A stretch of DNA of 5,855 nucleotides from an uncultured Lachnospiraceae bacterium (GTDB lineage Bacteria > Bacillota > Clostridia > Lachnospirales > Lachnospiraceae), in NCBI GenBank assembly GCA_910577765.1, contig CAJTOV010000197.1, forward strand, positions 1 to 5,855, read 5' to 3'. The notes below the pieces were generated by a model, which saw only the letters and a program-made list of their open reading frames with translations, was not told where the DNA came from and did not search any database. The translations under genes and the position numbers were made by a program. Positions 1 through 5,545 of the stretch are shown here, in pieces. The first letter of the stretch is position 1. Each line of letters opens with the position of its first letter.

Positions 1-10
1 GACACGAATA

Positions 11-154
11 TCAAGCACTATTTACTTCGGGATTAATGCAACGATGTACTAGTAAGGTGAATTTTCCACATCGGCGGATACCCGTAACGACTTTAATCAA
101 CTGCTTATCCTGGAAACTGAGCAGATTATCCAGGTATTCCTTTCTCTGTATCAT
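11..154 (-). pseudogene. Truncated 5' end of an AAA ATPase gene (ATP-binding, DUF4143-type family)
   Basis: The minus strand encodes 47 residues beginning MIQRKEYLDNLLSFQDKQLI and continuing KVVTGIRRCGKFT, then stops at TGA. The start, spacing and the VVTGIRRCGK(S)T pattern are those of a large bacterial family of about 400-residue AAA ATPases (N-terminal P-loop, C-terminal DUF4143), whose cellular role is poorly defined. The P-loop is altered: the usual Ser after GK is Phe, which should damage Mg-ATP binding and needs only one base change. After about residue 35 the sequence no longer resembles the family and ends 12 residues later, so roughly 90 percent of the protein is missing. AGGAGG at 162-167 lies 7 bases before the ATG, and a good promoter lies upstream, so transcription may continue even though the gene is dead. 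Family call from memory of the motif; truncation is seen directly. Confidence 0.72.
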
Positions 155-205
155 GTTTTCCCCTCCTTCTTGTAATTCCGGGAGTACACGTTCCTATTTG
201 CATAT

Positions 206-234
206 ATTATACAATAAATATGTAAATCAGTAAA
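206..234 (-). promoter_or_regulatory. Sigma-A-like promoter of the truncated ATPase gene
   Basis: On the minus strand TTTACT (229-234) and a perfect TATAAT (206-211) are separated by exactly 17 bases in AT-rich DNA, about 50 bases upstream of the ATPase start codon. No other gene lies between, so the promoter belongs to the broken gene. Confidence 0.6.
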
Positions 235-261
235 ATTTTTGCAATATAACTGCAAAAAATA

Positions 262-292
262 GTAACAGTTCAAGGGGTATCTGAACTGTTAC
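262..292 (-). terminator. Second of two tandem terminators; also a copy of a dispersed inverted repeat
   Basis: GTAACAGTTCA (262-272) and TGAACTGTTAC (282-292) form a perfect 11-bp stem with a 9-base loop. Read on the minus strand it is followed by TATTTTTT (254-261), so it can act as a back-up intrinsic terminator downstream of the LRR gene. The stem is AT-rich and therefore weaker than usual. The same 31-base unit recurs, degraded (25 of 31 identical), at 5764-5794 in the same orientation, and half of it again at 5801-5816, so it is also a member of a dispersed repeat family. Confidence 0.6.
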
Positions 293-334
293 AAAAAATA
301 CGGCAAAATACGCCAGACGCGTATTTCACCGTAT
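293..334 (-). terminator. Intrinsic terminator after the LRR membrane protein gene
   Basis: On the minus strand an outer 6-bp arm (ATACGG/CCGTAT at 298-303 and 329-334), a 2x2 internal loop and an inner 8-bp arm with a 5-base loop (CAGAC) form a hairpin immediately followed by six T residues (293-298). It begins 63 bases past the stop codon of the LRR gene and is the stronger of the two tandem hairpins. Confidence 0.75.
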
Positions 335-397
335 CCTTCTTCTTCACCATTATTTCCGCAAGGCAGTACCAGCCTCACACCAGGCCTTCCCGGGCCC

Positions 398-2341
398 TTA
401 CCGGATCACCACCACGGAGCTGCCCAGAACCTCATAATTGGAAACCGGATTCTTGGTACAGTCGATCTGGGTCAGGGCCTTAAGGCCTGCCAGAGGTGAC
501 AGATCTGTCACATAATTGTCCGAGAAATCCAGGGTCTGCAATGCAGGAAGCTGTGCCGCAAAGGCCAGGTCCGTCAGTTCATTCTCCCGGATGCTTAAAT
601 GCTTCAGCCCCTGAAACTTCCCAAGGAAGGAAACATGTTCCGTAAAGCTTACATCGTCCCAGTTCACATACTGGATTCCGCCTCCTCCACTGACCTGGAC
701 ATTTTTGTAAAGCTTCATATGGTCCACTCCCAGCTCCTCCAGGGTGGTATTCTCCGCAATCTTGTCAAAGTTGATCTCACATTCCATATTGCTGATGTTG
801 ACCTTCTTCAAGGACGGCAGATTGAAGATCCCGGAAATGTCCTTGTAAGTGGCCATTCCCCTCATATCCAGTTCCTCCAGGGCCGTCAGTCTGGTGATGA
901 AGCTGTAGTCCCGCTCACTGCCTGTAAAGGAAGTACACGTTAATGTCCTGAGACTGGTAAGCCCTTCAAAGTCCGATGGATTGTTCATGATACAGCCGTC
1001 CAGGGTCAGGGACTCCAGCCCGCCCATGGCCCTAAGAAAGCCGGTCTCCTCAAAGCCCTCCAGGTACAGCTCCTTCATGCCGGTCAGCCCCGAAAGGTCC
1101 GGCGGCGGACAGTCATAAGGAAGATCGATTTTCAGCTTCTGGAGCCCGGTCAGCCCTCCAACCGCAGACATATCCTTCAGCTCATCACACCGTTCCAGGG
1201 AAAGCTCCACAAGCTCCGGCCGGCCGCTTAAAGGCGCCACAGACAGAAATGCTCCGTACTCCACATGCAGGGCCTTTAAATTCTCCATTTTGGAGACAAA
1301 CCCAAGATCCCGCAGTTCCTTGGAGCTGATGGTCAGGGACTCCAGCCAGGGCATCATCCCGAACAAGGTGAAATCCATGGTGCCCTCATACAAGTCCACG
1401 GAAATCTCCTTCAAAGACCTGGCATTGACCAGCAGCCGCTCCTCCAGAATCTGATCACTGTCAATGATCAGGCTCTCCAGACCGGAGAACGCCTCGATCC
1501 CCTGGATACTGAACGGACTTCCTATCGTCTCCAGGCAGAGCAGGTTCCCCGGTTCCTCCAGAATGGAAGCCACCTGCTCCATACTGTCAAAATATCCCCG
1601 GATTCGGGTCAGGGACAGTCCCTTTAAGTCCTCTGCCCCCACAGACTGGCCGGCTCCCAGGCTGGTAAGCCCGGTAAAGGCCGGCAGGCAGGACAGATCC
1701 ACACTGGTATCCCTGGGAAATTTCAGCCAGGTAAGCCGGGCGTCAGGATTCTCCAGAGGGTCCTCAAAGCTGTAGCCTACCTCCCGGTAATCGATGGTGG
1801 ATTTCATCTCCAGCCAGCGGATTTTCCCGAACTCACTGTCCGTGATCTCATCCACCGGCTTTCCGTACAAGGCTTCCGAAAAATCTGCCAGAAGGCCGGT
1901 TACCTCCGGCTTCCCGGCTTCCTCCTGGGAACCGGCATTTTCCATGGCCCCGGAAGTCCCGGACCCGGAAAGCCCCGGTTTGCCTGCTGCCTCCGCAGAT
2001 TCCTCTGCAGCATGGTCCATCTGGTAGCGCCGGTATACGGCAGGTCCCTTCCAGACAGCCATGATCACCAAAAATCCTACCGCCAGGGCCACACCACGCT
2101 TCCATCCGTAAGGCTCCCATCCGGTCTTTTTGGGTTCCTGCCGCTGGACCGGCTGGTAGTTGATTCTGCCGGGCATGGGCTTCAGATAGGGATTTCCCGT
2201 TCCCCCGGCCCCGCCTGCAGCCCGGTCCCATTCGATACTGTACTTGGTGTGGCAGTACTCGCACTCGGCGATTCCCGGATTCTCTTGGTCAATTTTCAGG
2301 GTTCCGTCACAAGCGGAACACCGCAGCTCTGTCATTTTCAT
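398..2341 (-). CDS. Zinc-ribbon, single-pass membrane protein with a long leucine-rich-repeat domain
   Basis: 647 residues. Residues 8-30 form a zinc ribbon: CSAC (Cys8, Cys11) and CEYC (Cys27, Cys30). A Gly/Pro-rich linker (about 40-80) leads to a single hydrophobic helix at about 83-97, flanked by Lys/Arg (WKR before, K and RR after). Next comes a low-complexity Ala/Glu/Gly/Ser stalk (about 108-150). From about residue 200 to the C-terminus there are many degenerate leucine-rich repeats of the SDS22/internalin-like type, for example LPALQTLDFSDNYVTDLSPL near the end. There is no cleavable signal peptide, so I infer that the ribbon is cytoplasmic and the repeats are outside, as a binding or sensing surface; the partner is unknown. 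The start MKMTEL is chosen because GGAG lies 11 bases upstream and the zinc ribbon begins at once; the ATG two codons later is possible. The gene lies 124 bases after the two-helix protein gene on the same strand with no clear promoter between, so an operon is plausible. No enzymatic motif is visible. Confidence 0.85.
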   Translation of the reverse strand: MKMTELRCSACDGTLKIDQENPGIAECEYCHTKYSIEWDRAAGGAGGTGNPYLKPMPGRINYQPVQRQEPKKTGWEPYGWKRGVALAVGFLVIMAVWKGPAVYRRYQMDHAAEESAEAAGKPGLSGSGTSGAMENAGSQEEAGKPEVTGLLADFSEALYGKPVDEITDSEFGKIRWLEMKSTIDYREVGYSFEDPLENPDARLTWLKFPRDTSVDLSCLPAFTGLTSLGAGQSVGAEDLKGLSLTRIRGYFDSMEQVASILEEPGNLLCLETIGSPFSIQGIEAFSGLESLIIDSDQILEERLLVNARSLKEISVDLYEGTMDFTLFGMMPWLESLTISSKELRDLGFVSKMENLKALHVEYGAFLSVAPLSGRPELVELSLERCDELKDMSAVGGLTGLQKLKIDLPYDCPPPDLSGLTGMKELYLEGFEETGFLRAMGGLESLTLDGCIMNNPSDFEGLTSLRTLTCTSFTGSERDYSFITRLTALEELDMRGMATYKDISGIFNLPSLKKVNISNMECEINFDKIAENTTLEELGVDHMKLYKNVQVSGGGGIQYVNWDDVSFTEHVSFLGKFQGLKHLSIRENELTDLAFAAQLPALQTLDFSDNYVTDLSPLAGLKALTQIDCTKNPVSNYEVLGSSVVVIR

Positions 2342-2380
2342 AATCAGTCTTACTCCGCGATCCTTTTACTCTGAATTTTA

Positions 2381-2437
2381 GTTACCGTTCACAAGGCGGG
2401 AAAACCGGACAAAAAGATGCCCCGTCTGAACGGTTAC
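2381..2437. repeat. Imperfect long hairpin, variant of the dispersed TGAACTGTTAC repeat
   Basis: GTTACCGTTCA (2381-2391) pairs with TGAACGGTTAC (2427-2437) at 10 of 11 positions. A 3-base bulge (2392-2394) and a second stem, GGCGGG (2395-2400) with CCCGTC (2421-2426, one G-T pair), extend it around a 20-base loop. It fills the gap between the two minus-strand membrane-protein genes. No T-tract follows on either strand, so a terminator is unlikely; an RNA processing or stability element, or a mobile intergenic repeat, fits better. The arms are GC-shifted variants (CGGTT for CTGTT) of those at 262-292. Confidence 0.5.
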
Positions 2438-2465
2438 GGAATTTACATGTATCGTGCCCGGGACC

Positions 2466-3209
2466 TTACGCCTGCTGCTGCGCCCGTACCCGCTTGTGCA
2501 GCGCAATCACATCGTCCAGCCCCCGGACCGCATCATAGGTCTTTCCCTCATATGCAAAATGGTGGTCTGTGATTACCATGGGATTGCGGTCTTTAACGGC
2601 CTGGACGATCTCCAGATTGGCTTTCTCACTTCCGTTTTCCCTCTCCACATAGCAGAATTCACTGTTCGTACCATATGCTACCAGCGCCCTGTCGTAGCCT
2701 CCGTCGTCACACTGGTACTTCTTTGTATAGAAGAAAGCCACCAGATCCTCCTGCCTGACTATGTAAGGGATAATCCCCGGAAACTTTACATAATGATTGG
2801 TGATGATTCCCATCTTTTTCAGGCTGTTGGTGCTTTTGCTTCTGTCCACAGAGAAAAGCACGGCTCCCGGCTGCCGGAATTCCTGCTCCAGCCTGTGGAT
2901 ATCGTCCTCGGTCACATTGGACCGCTTCATATAAGCATTCATCCAGTTGCTGACCCGGCGGTTCTGAAGCACCATGCCTCCGATAATCAGCAGAAGTCCC
3001 GGCACTGCGCTTACCGCCACCACAACAACCGCCGGGACCGCTCCCAGCAGATCAGCCAGAAATACACCCAGCAGAACACCGATAGGCACGATCATGGCTC
3101 CCATTGCCACCAGGCCCTTGCCGACCCCTGCCACGCTGTACATGAACTTTAAAACACTGCCGTCCTTTACCATCTTTCTTTTGATCTTGTCATTTGGCTC
3201 AAATACCAT
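2466..3209 (-). CDS. Membrane protein with two N-terminal helices and a cytoplasmic C-terminal domain, function unknown
   Basis: 247 residues from MVFEPNDKIK. The frame is open further upstream (to 3314), but this ATG has AGGAGG at 3218-3223 with an 8-base spacer, and the longer versions would run through a strong hairpin and the promoter. A charged N-terminus (KIKRKMVKDG) is followed by two hydrophobic segments at about 32-52 and 56-80, separated by a short turn (ADLLGA). Gln-Asn-Arg-Arg then follows and about 165 hydrophilic residues that by the positive-inside rule should be cytoplasmic. The tail has no recognisable catalytic motif; it contains a basic helical stretch (NWMNAYMKRSNVTEDDIHRL) and a mixed beta-like region ending in a charged helix. 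I do not recognise the family. It has its own promoter and a leader hairpin, and precedes the zinc-ribbon LRR protein gene, so the two may act together at the membrane. Confidence 0.8.
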   Translation of the reverse strand: MVFEPNDKIKRKMVKDGSVLKFMYSVAGVGKGLVAMGAMIVPIGVLLGVFLADLLGAVPAVVVVAVSAVPGLLLIIGGMVLQNRRVSNWMNAYMKRSNVTEDDIHRLEQEFRQPGAVLFSVDRSKSTNSLKKMGIITNHYVKFPGIIPYIVRQEDLVAFFYTKKYQCDDGGYDRALVAYGTNSEFCYVERENGSEKANLEIVQAVKDRNPMVITDHHFAYEGKTYDAVRGLDDVIALHKRVRAQQQA

Positions 3210-3238
3210 AAATGTCTCCTCCTGCGGTTCCATTGTTG

Positions 3239-3270
3239 TCCCCAGGGAACAACACCTGGTTCCCTGGGGA
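3239..3270 (-). promoter_or_regulatory. Perfect 12-bp hairpin in the 5' leader of the two-helix membrane protein gene
   Basis: TCCCCAGGGAAC (3239-3250) and GTTCCCTGGGGA (3259-3270) are exact reverse complements with an 8-base loop. The stem begins about 9 bases downstream of the predicted -10 box, so it would form at or near the 5' end of the mRNA, 15 bases before the Shine-Dalgarno sequence (ending at 3223). No T-tract follows, so it is not a normal terminator. A 5'-end stabiliser, a protein-binding RNA hairpin, or an operator in DNA are all possible. Confidence 0.6.
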
Positions 3271-3279
3271 TATGGTTCC

Positions 3280-3308
3280 ATCCTACCATTTTTCACAGGG
3301 TTTATCAA
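3280..3308 (-). promoter_or_regulatory. Sigma-A-like promoter of the two-helix membrane protein gene
   Basis: On the minus strand TTGATA (3303-3308) and TAGGAT (3280-3285) are spaced by 17 bases. The -35 box matches the consensus at 5 of 6 positions and the -10 at 4 of 6. It lies about 70 bases upstream of the chosen start codon and just upstream of the leader hairpin. Confidence 0.5.
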
Positions 3309-3324
3309 TGACAAAATGAAAATT

Positions 3325-3621
3325 TTATATAGTTGTTATAGTTTGCGGGGCGGGGAAAACTGGACGAAAACAGACGTCAAGCTGGCTTGTAAGACTGTTG
3401 TCCGGATTGATCTTTGCCAGATAAGCATCTTCAGCATGTATATAATCCGTATAGTCCCCGCACACAAGGGAAATGCCGTCTTCTCCCGCAAGCTTCCGGT
3501 AAGCCTGGTCCAGCTGGTTGGCCATCAGCCCAAAGGTCCACGCATCCGAGACCAGGTGACTTAACAGCACCAGTATGCCGCTTCTGTCCCCCACGTCAAA
3601 TATGGTAAACCGATACTCCAT
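3325..3621 (-). pseudogene. Fragment of an NRPS-type condensation domain
   Basis: 98 residues from MEYRFTIFD; the frame is open back to 3681, but GGGAGG (3628-3633) sits 6 bases before this ATG. The block GILVLLSHLVSDAWTFGLMANQL is the condensation-domain core motif HHxxxDG in the form SHLVSDA: the second, catalytic His and the Asp are kept, the first His is Ser and the Gly is Ala. It is followed by the helix (DQAYRKLAGED) and the (D)YTDYIHAEDAYLA segment that follow this motif in the family. A whole domain is about 450 residues and the motif lies near residue 130, so only about 70 homologous residues remain. After AYLA the last 29 residues are unlike the family and run into an intergenic repeat (3349-3370). 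Condensation domains join aminoacyl groups on carrier proteins or act as acyltransferases; this piece cannot fold as one. It is probably a remnant, although its promoter and RBS are intact, so a short peptide may be made. Confidence 0.7.
3349..3370. repeat. Short intergenic repeat shared with 2395-2415
   Basis: The plus strand reads GGCGGGGAAAACTGGACGAA here and GGCGGGAAAACCGGACAAA at 2395: apart from one extra G and two transitions they agree over about 21 bases. One copy lies in the hairpin between the membrane-protein genes, the other inside the non-homologous tail of the condensation-domain fragment. This suggests that the fragment's 3' end was replaced by intergenic DNA. Confidence 0.4.
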
Positions 3622-3661
3622 GTTCATCCTCCCTGTCCATTTTGTTTGATATAAATCCATT

Positions 3662-3681
3662 TTGCAATCTATACATTGCAA
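3662..3681. promoter_or_regulatory. Palindromic operator 1, probable Xre binding site
   Basis: TTGCAAT (3662-3668) and ATTGCAA (3675-3681) form a perfect 7-bp dyad with a 6-base centre. It overlaps the -10 end and transcription start of the leftward promoter, where a bound protein would block RNA polymerase. Over 21 bases it differs from operator 2 at only two central positions. Confidence 0.6.
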
Positions 3682-3706
3682 TTATATCGGCAAAACTATC
3701 TAAAAT
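3676..3706 (+). promoter_or_regulatory. Possible promoter of the xre-merR operon
   Basis: TTGCAA (3676-3681) and TAAAAT (3701-3706) are spaced by 19 bases, which is longer than ideal. TATAAA at 3710-3715 is an alternative -10 without a good -35. Either would start transcription at or near operator 2. The assignment is tentative. Confidence 0.3.
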
Positions 3707-3709
3707 CAA
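3681..3709 (-). promoter_or_regulatory. Strong leftward promoter driving the condensation-domain fragment
   Basis: On the minus strand TTGATT (3704-3709) and a perfect TATAAT (3681-3686) are spaced by 17 bases. Operator 1 covers its downstream edge and operator 2 lies just upstream of the -35 box, so this looks like a repressible divergent promoter region. Confidence 0.6.
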
Positions 3710-3715
3710 TATAAA

Positions 3716-3733
3716 TGCAATCTATTTATTGCA
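3716..3733. promoter_or_regulatory. Palindromic operator 2, probable Xre binding site
   Basis: TGCAAT (3716-3721) and ATTGCA (3728-3733) form a 6-bp dyad with a 6-base centre, 53 bp (about five helical turns) centre to centre from operator 1, so both would face the same side of the DNA. It lies in the leader of the xre gene, suggesting autoregulation. Confidence 0.6.
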
Positions 3734-3759
3734 ATTTTACGATTGGAGCTGACCACATA

Positions 3760-3996
3760 GTGCAAAAAATCAGACAAGATATTTCTATTGGCAACAATAT
3801 ACGCAAACTGCGTAAACAGTCCCACCTTACCCAGGAACAGGTAGTCGCAAGATTACAGCTGCAGGGAATCGAGATTTCCCGAAGCAGCTATTCCCAGATC
3901 GAATGCGGCACCTACAATATTCGCGTATCAGAGCTGGTCGCTTTGGCCTGCCTTTTTCATACTGATTACAATTCATTTTTTGAAAACATACATTAA
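3760..3996 (+). CDS. Xre-family helix-turn-helix transcriptional regulator
   Basis: 78 residues if translation starts at GTG 3760 (MQKIRQDISIGNNIRKLRKQ). The frame also has an ATG at 3715, but that lies inside operator 2 with no Shine-Dalgarno sequence, while GGAG at 3745-3748 precedes the GTG by 11 bases. Members of this family common in Lachnospiraceae begin with the same KIRQDISIG pattern. Residues about 10-75 are a complete HTH_3 domain: IGNNIRKLRK, then LTQEQVVARL (first helix of the HTH), then SRSSYSQIECGTYNIRVSEL with the recognition helix, and a closing ALACLFHTDYNSFFE. There is no additional sensor domain. The protein is likely a small DNA-binding repressor acting on the twin palindromes upstream. 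Its stop codon overlaps the Shine-Dalgarno of the next gene, so it is cotranscribed with the MerR-type gene. Target assignment is inference. Confidence 0.85.
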   Translation: MQKIRQDISIGNNIRKLRKQSHLTQEQVVARLQLQGIEISRSSYSQIECGTYNIRVSELVALACLFHTDYNSFFENIH

Positions 3997-4009
3997 GGAG
4001 ACTGCTATC

Positions 4010-4417
4010 ATGACCTACACCGTAAAAGAACTTGCCAGAAAAATGGGAACCACCCAACACACCATCCGTTTCTACACAGACCAGGGGCTTCTCCCCTGCC
4101 GCAGGGACAAAAACAACCGCCGTGTCTTTGACGAAGATTCCGTAGGCTGGCTCAACGGACTTATGTGCCTGCGCCGGTGCGGAATTTCCATTGAGGATAT
4201 CCGGCTCTACTGCAATCTGTGCCAGGAAGGGGAAGCCCAGCTTGGTGCCCGGTATGAATTTATGCTGAAGCAGCGGGAACTGGCTTATAAGCGTCTGGAA
4301 GAAGCCAGGGAAGCGGCAGATTATATGGAAAAGAAAGTCCGGCATTATGAGGACATCCTGGCCCGCAGAATACCGGACGATACGATTCTGGCAAAAAACA
4401 GCCGGAAAGAAGGCTGA
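4010..4417 (+). CDS. MerR-family transcriptional regulator
   Basis: 135 residues from MTYTVKELARKMGTT. AAGGAG (3995-4000), which overlaps the stop codon of the Xre gene, lies 9 bases upstream; an upstream in-frame ATG at 3980 is inside that gene. Residues 1-70 are a classical MerR winged helix: YTVKELARKMGTTQHTIRFY (helix-turn-helix), DQGLLPCRRDKNNRRVFDEDSV (wing) and LRRCGISIEDIRLY. Residues about 75-123 form a long charged helix suited to antiparallel coiled-coil dimerisation. The C-terminus is short with no effector domain and no conserved metal-binding cysteine pair, so it belongs with the small sensors of reactive aldehydes or oxidative stress (AdhR/NmlR-like), though the exact signal is unknown. 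Cys53 and Cys57 flank the end of the DNA-binding domain. It is tail to tail with the aldo/keto reductase gene (12 bases between), a likely target since MerR proteins often control such genes. Confidence 0.85.
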   Translation: MTYTVKELARKMGTTQHTIRFYTDQGLLPCRRDKNNRRVFDEDSVGWLNGLMCLRRCGISIEDIRLYCNLCQEGEAQLGARYEFMLKQRELAYKRLEEAREAADYMEKKVRHYEDILARRIPDDTILAKNSRKEG

Positions 4418-4429
4418 ACCGTTAGAGAA

Positions 4430-5545
4430 TTACAGCACTGCCGCCACTTTCTCCAGCTCCTGCCGGATCTGGATATGCTGGGGGCACACCTGCTCACATT
4501 TGCCGCATTTGATGCAGGCGGAGGCCGGCTTTTTGCCGTGTTTTTTCACCATCCATTCCTCCTGGCCCTTGGCTGCCGCCTGGTTGCGGTAGAGGGTCAG
4601 GTAATTCATGGCTGTGAAAGACCCGGAGATGCCGATGCCTTCCGGGCAGACCTTGGCACAGTAGTTGCAGGTGGTGCAGGGAATCAGGGGAATCCGGGCC
4701 AGAACCTGCCGGGCCTCATCCAGGGTCTGCTGCTGGTTCTCCGACAGACCGGTAAACTCCTTCATATAAGAAAGATTATCCTCCATCTGCTCCAGGCTGC
4801 TCATGCCGGACAAGACCGTGATCACCCCCTCCAGGGATGCTGCGAACCGGATGGCCCAGGATGCCAGGGATGCCCTGGGGTCTGCCTTACGGAAGATCTC
4901 TGCCACCGGCTCCGGAGGACTGGCCAGCATGCCGCCCTTGACCGGCTCCATAATGATCACCGGTTTGCCGTACTTTCTGGCCATTTCATAGCAGGCCCGG
5001 GACTGAATGGCCGGATTCTCCCAGTCTCCATAATTGATCTGAAGCTGGACGAATTCCATTTCCGGGTGGGCTTTCAGAATGGCCTCCAGCTCCTCCGGTG
5101 TGGAGTGGAAGGAAAATCCCACATGCCGGATCAGTCCCTCCTGCTTCTTTTCCTGGACAAAGCTCCACATATCAAAATCATCGAAAAATTTTGTCCGGGA
5201 CTCTCCCAGGTTGTGAAGCAGATAAAAGTCAAAATACCCGGCCCCTGTCTGCTTTAAGGAAACATCAAACTGTGAAACGGCTTCCTCCCTGGTCTTACAG
5301 TCAATCCAGGCCGCATTCTTGGTGGCCAGCTGGAAAGACTCCCTGGGATAGCGCTCCACCAGTGCCTGGCGGATGGCATCCTCACTGCCTGCATAAGCCC
5401 ACGCCGTATCAAAATAGGTAAACCCGGCCTCCATAAACCGGTCCACCATGACCTTTGTCTGCTCCACATCAATGACCTCTCCGTTCTTTGGCAGACGCAT
5501 CAGTCCAAACCCAAGTTTGCGGATTTCCTCACCCAAATATGCCAT
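4430..5545 (-). CDS. Aldo/keto reductase with C-terminal double 4Fe-4S ferredoxin domain
   Basis: 371 residues from MAYLGEEIRKLGFGLMRLP. The frame is open 10 codons further upstream, but AGGAGG (5554-5559) lies 8 bases before this ATG. Residues 1-285 are a TIM-barrel aldo/keto reductase with the full catalytic tetrad: Asp46 and Tyr51 (FDTAWAY), Lys76 (ATKNAAW) and His111 (LLHNL). GVITVLSGMSSLEQMEDNL near 255-275 is the family's cofactor-side motif. Residues 290-300 (CTTCNYCAKVCP) and 344-354 (CIKCGKCEQVCP) each carry a complete CxxCxxCxxxCP set for a [4Fe-4S] cluster. The domain order and length are normal for this widespread anaerobe family. It should reduce an aldehyde or ketone in the cytoplasm, with the clusters perhaps taking electrons from ferredoxin; the substrate is unknown and NAD(P)H use is inferred from the barrel. 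The stop lies 12 bases from that of the MerR gene with no terminator between them. Confidence 0.92.
   Translation of the reverse strand: MAYLGEEIRKLGFGLMRLPKNGEVIDVEQTKVMVDRFMEAGFTYFDTAWAYAGSEDAIRQALVERYPRESFQLATKNAAWIDCKTREEAVSQFDVSLKQTGAGYFDFYLLHNLGESRTKFFDDFDMWSFVQEKKQEGLIRHVGFSFHSTPEELEAILKAHPEMEFVQLQINYGDWENPAIQSRACYEMARKYGKPVIIMEPVKGGMLASPPEPVAEIFRKADPRASLASWAIRFAASLEGVITVLSGMSSLEQMEDNLSYMKEFTGLSENQQQTLDEARQVLARIPLIPCTTCNYCAKVCPEGIGISGSFTAMNYLTLYRNQAAAKGQEEWMVKKHGKKPASACIKCGKCEQVCPQHIQIRQELEKVAAVL

Noticed and set aside
1848..2264. 138-residue minus-strand frame within the LRR protein gene
   Set aside because: Same-strand out-of-frame shadow, Gly/Arg-rich with no motif; the zinc ribbon and membrane helix belong to the other frame.
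2454..3152. Long open frame on the plus strand opposite the two-helix membrane protein gene
   Set aside because: It has no ribosome binding site or promoter, its protein is rich in His/Gln/Arg with no domain, and the minus-strand frame has a strong RBS and clear membrane helices.
3239..3270. Riboswitch, T-box or terminator at the leader hairpin
   Set aside because: There is a single stem with no conserved T-box or riboswitch core visible, no alternative pairing and no T-tract.
3325..3681. A functional NRPS or natural-product cluster
   Set aside because: Only a partial condensation domain is present; no adenylation, carrier or thioesterase domain lies in the window.
3715..3759. ATG at 3715 as the start of the Xre regulator
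   Set aside because: It lies within the second palindrome, has no Shine-Dalgarno, and would add 15 residues not typical of the family; GTG 3760 fits better.
4475..5257. 260-residue open frame on the plus strand inside the aldo/keto reductase gene
   Set aside because: It is antisense to a gene whose catalytic tetrad and eight cluster cysteines are all intact; long antisense frames are usual in GC-rich coding DNA.
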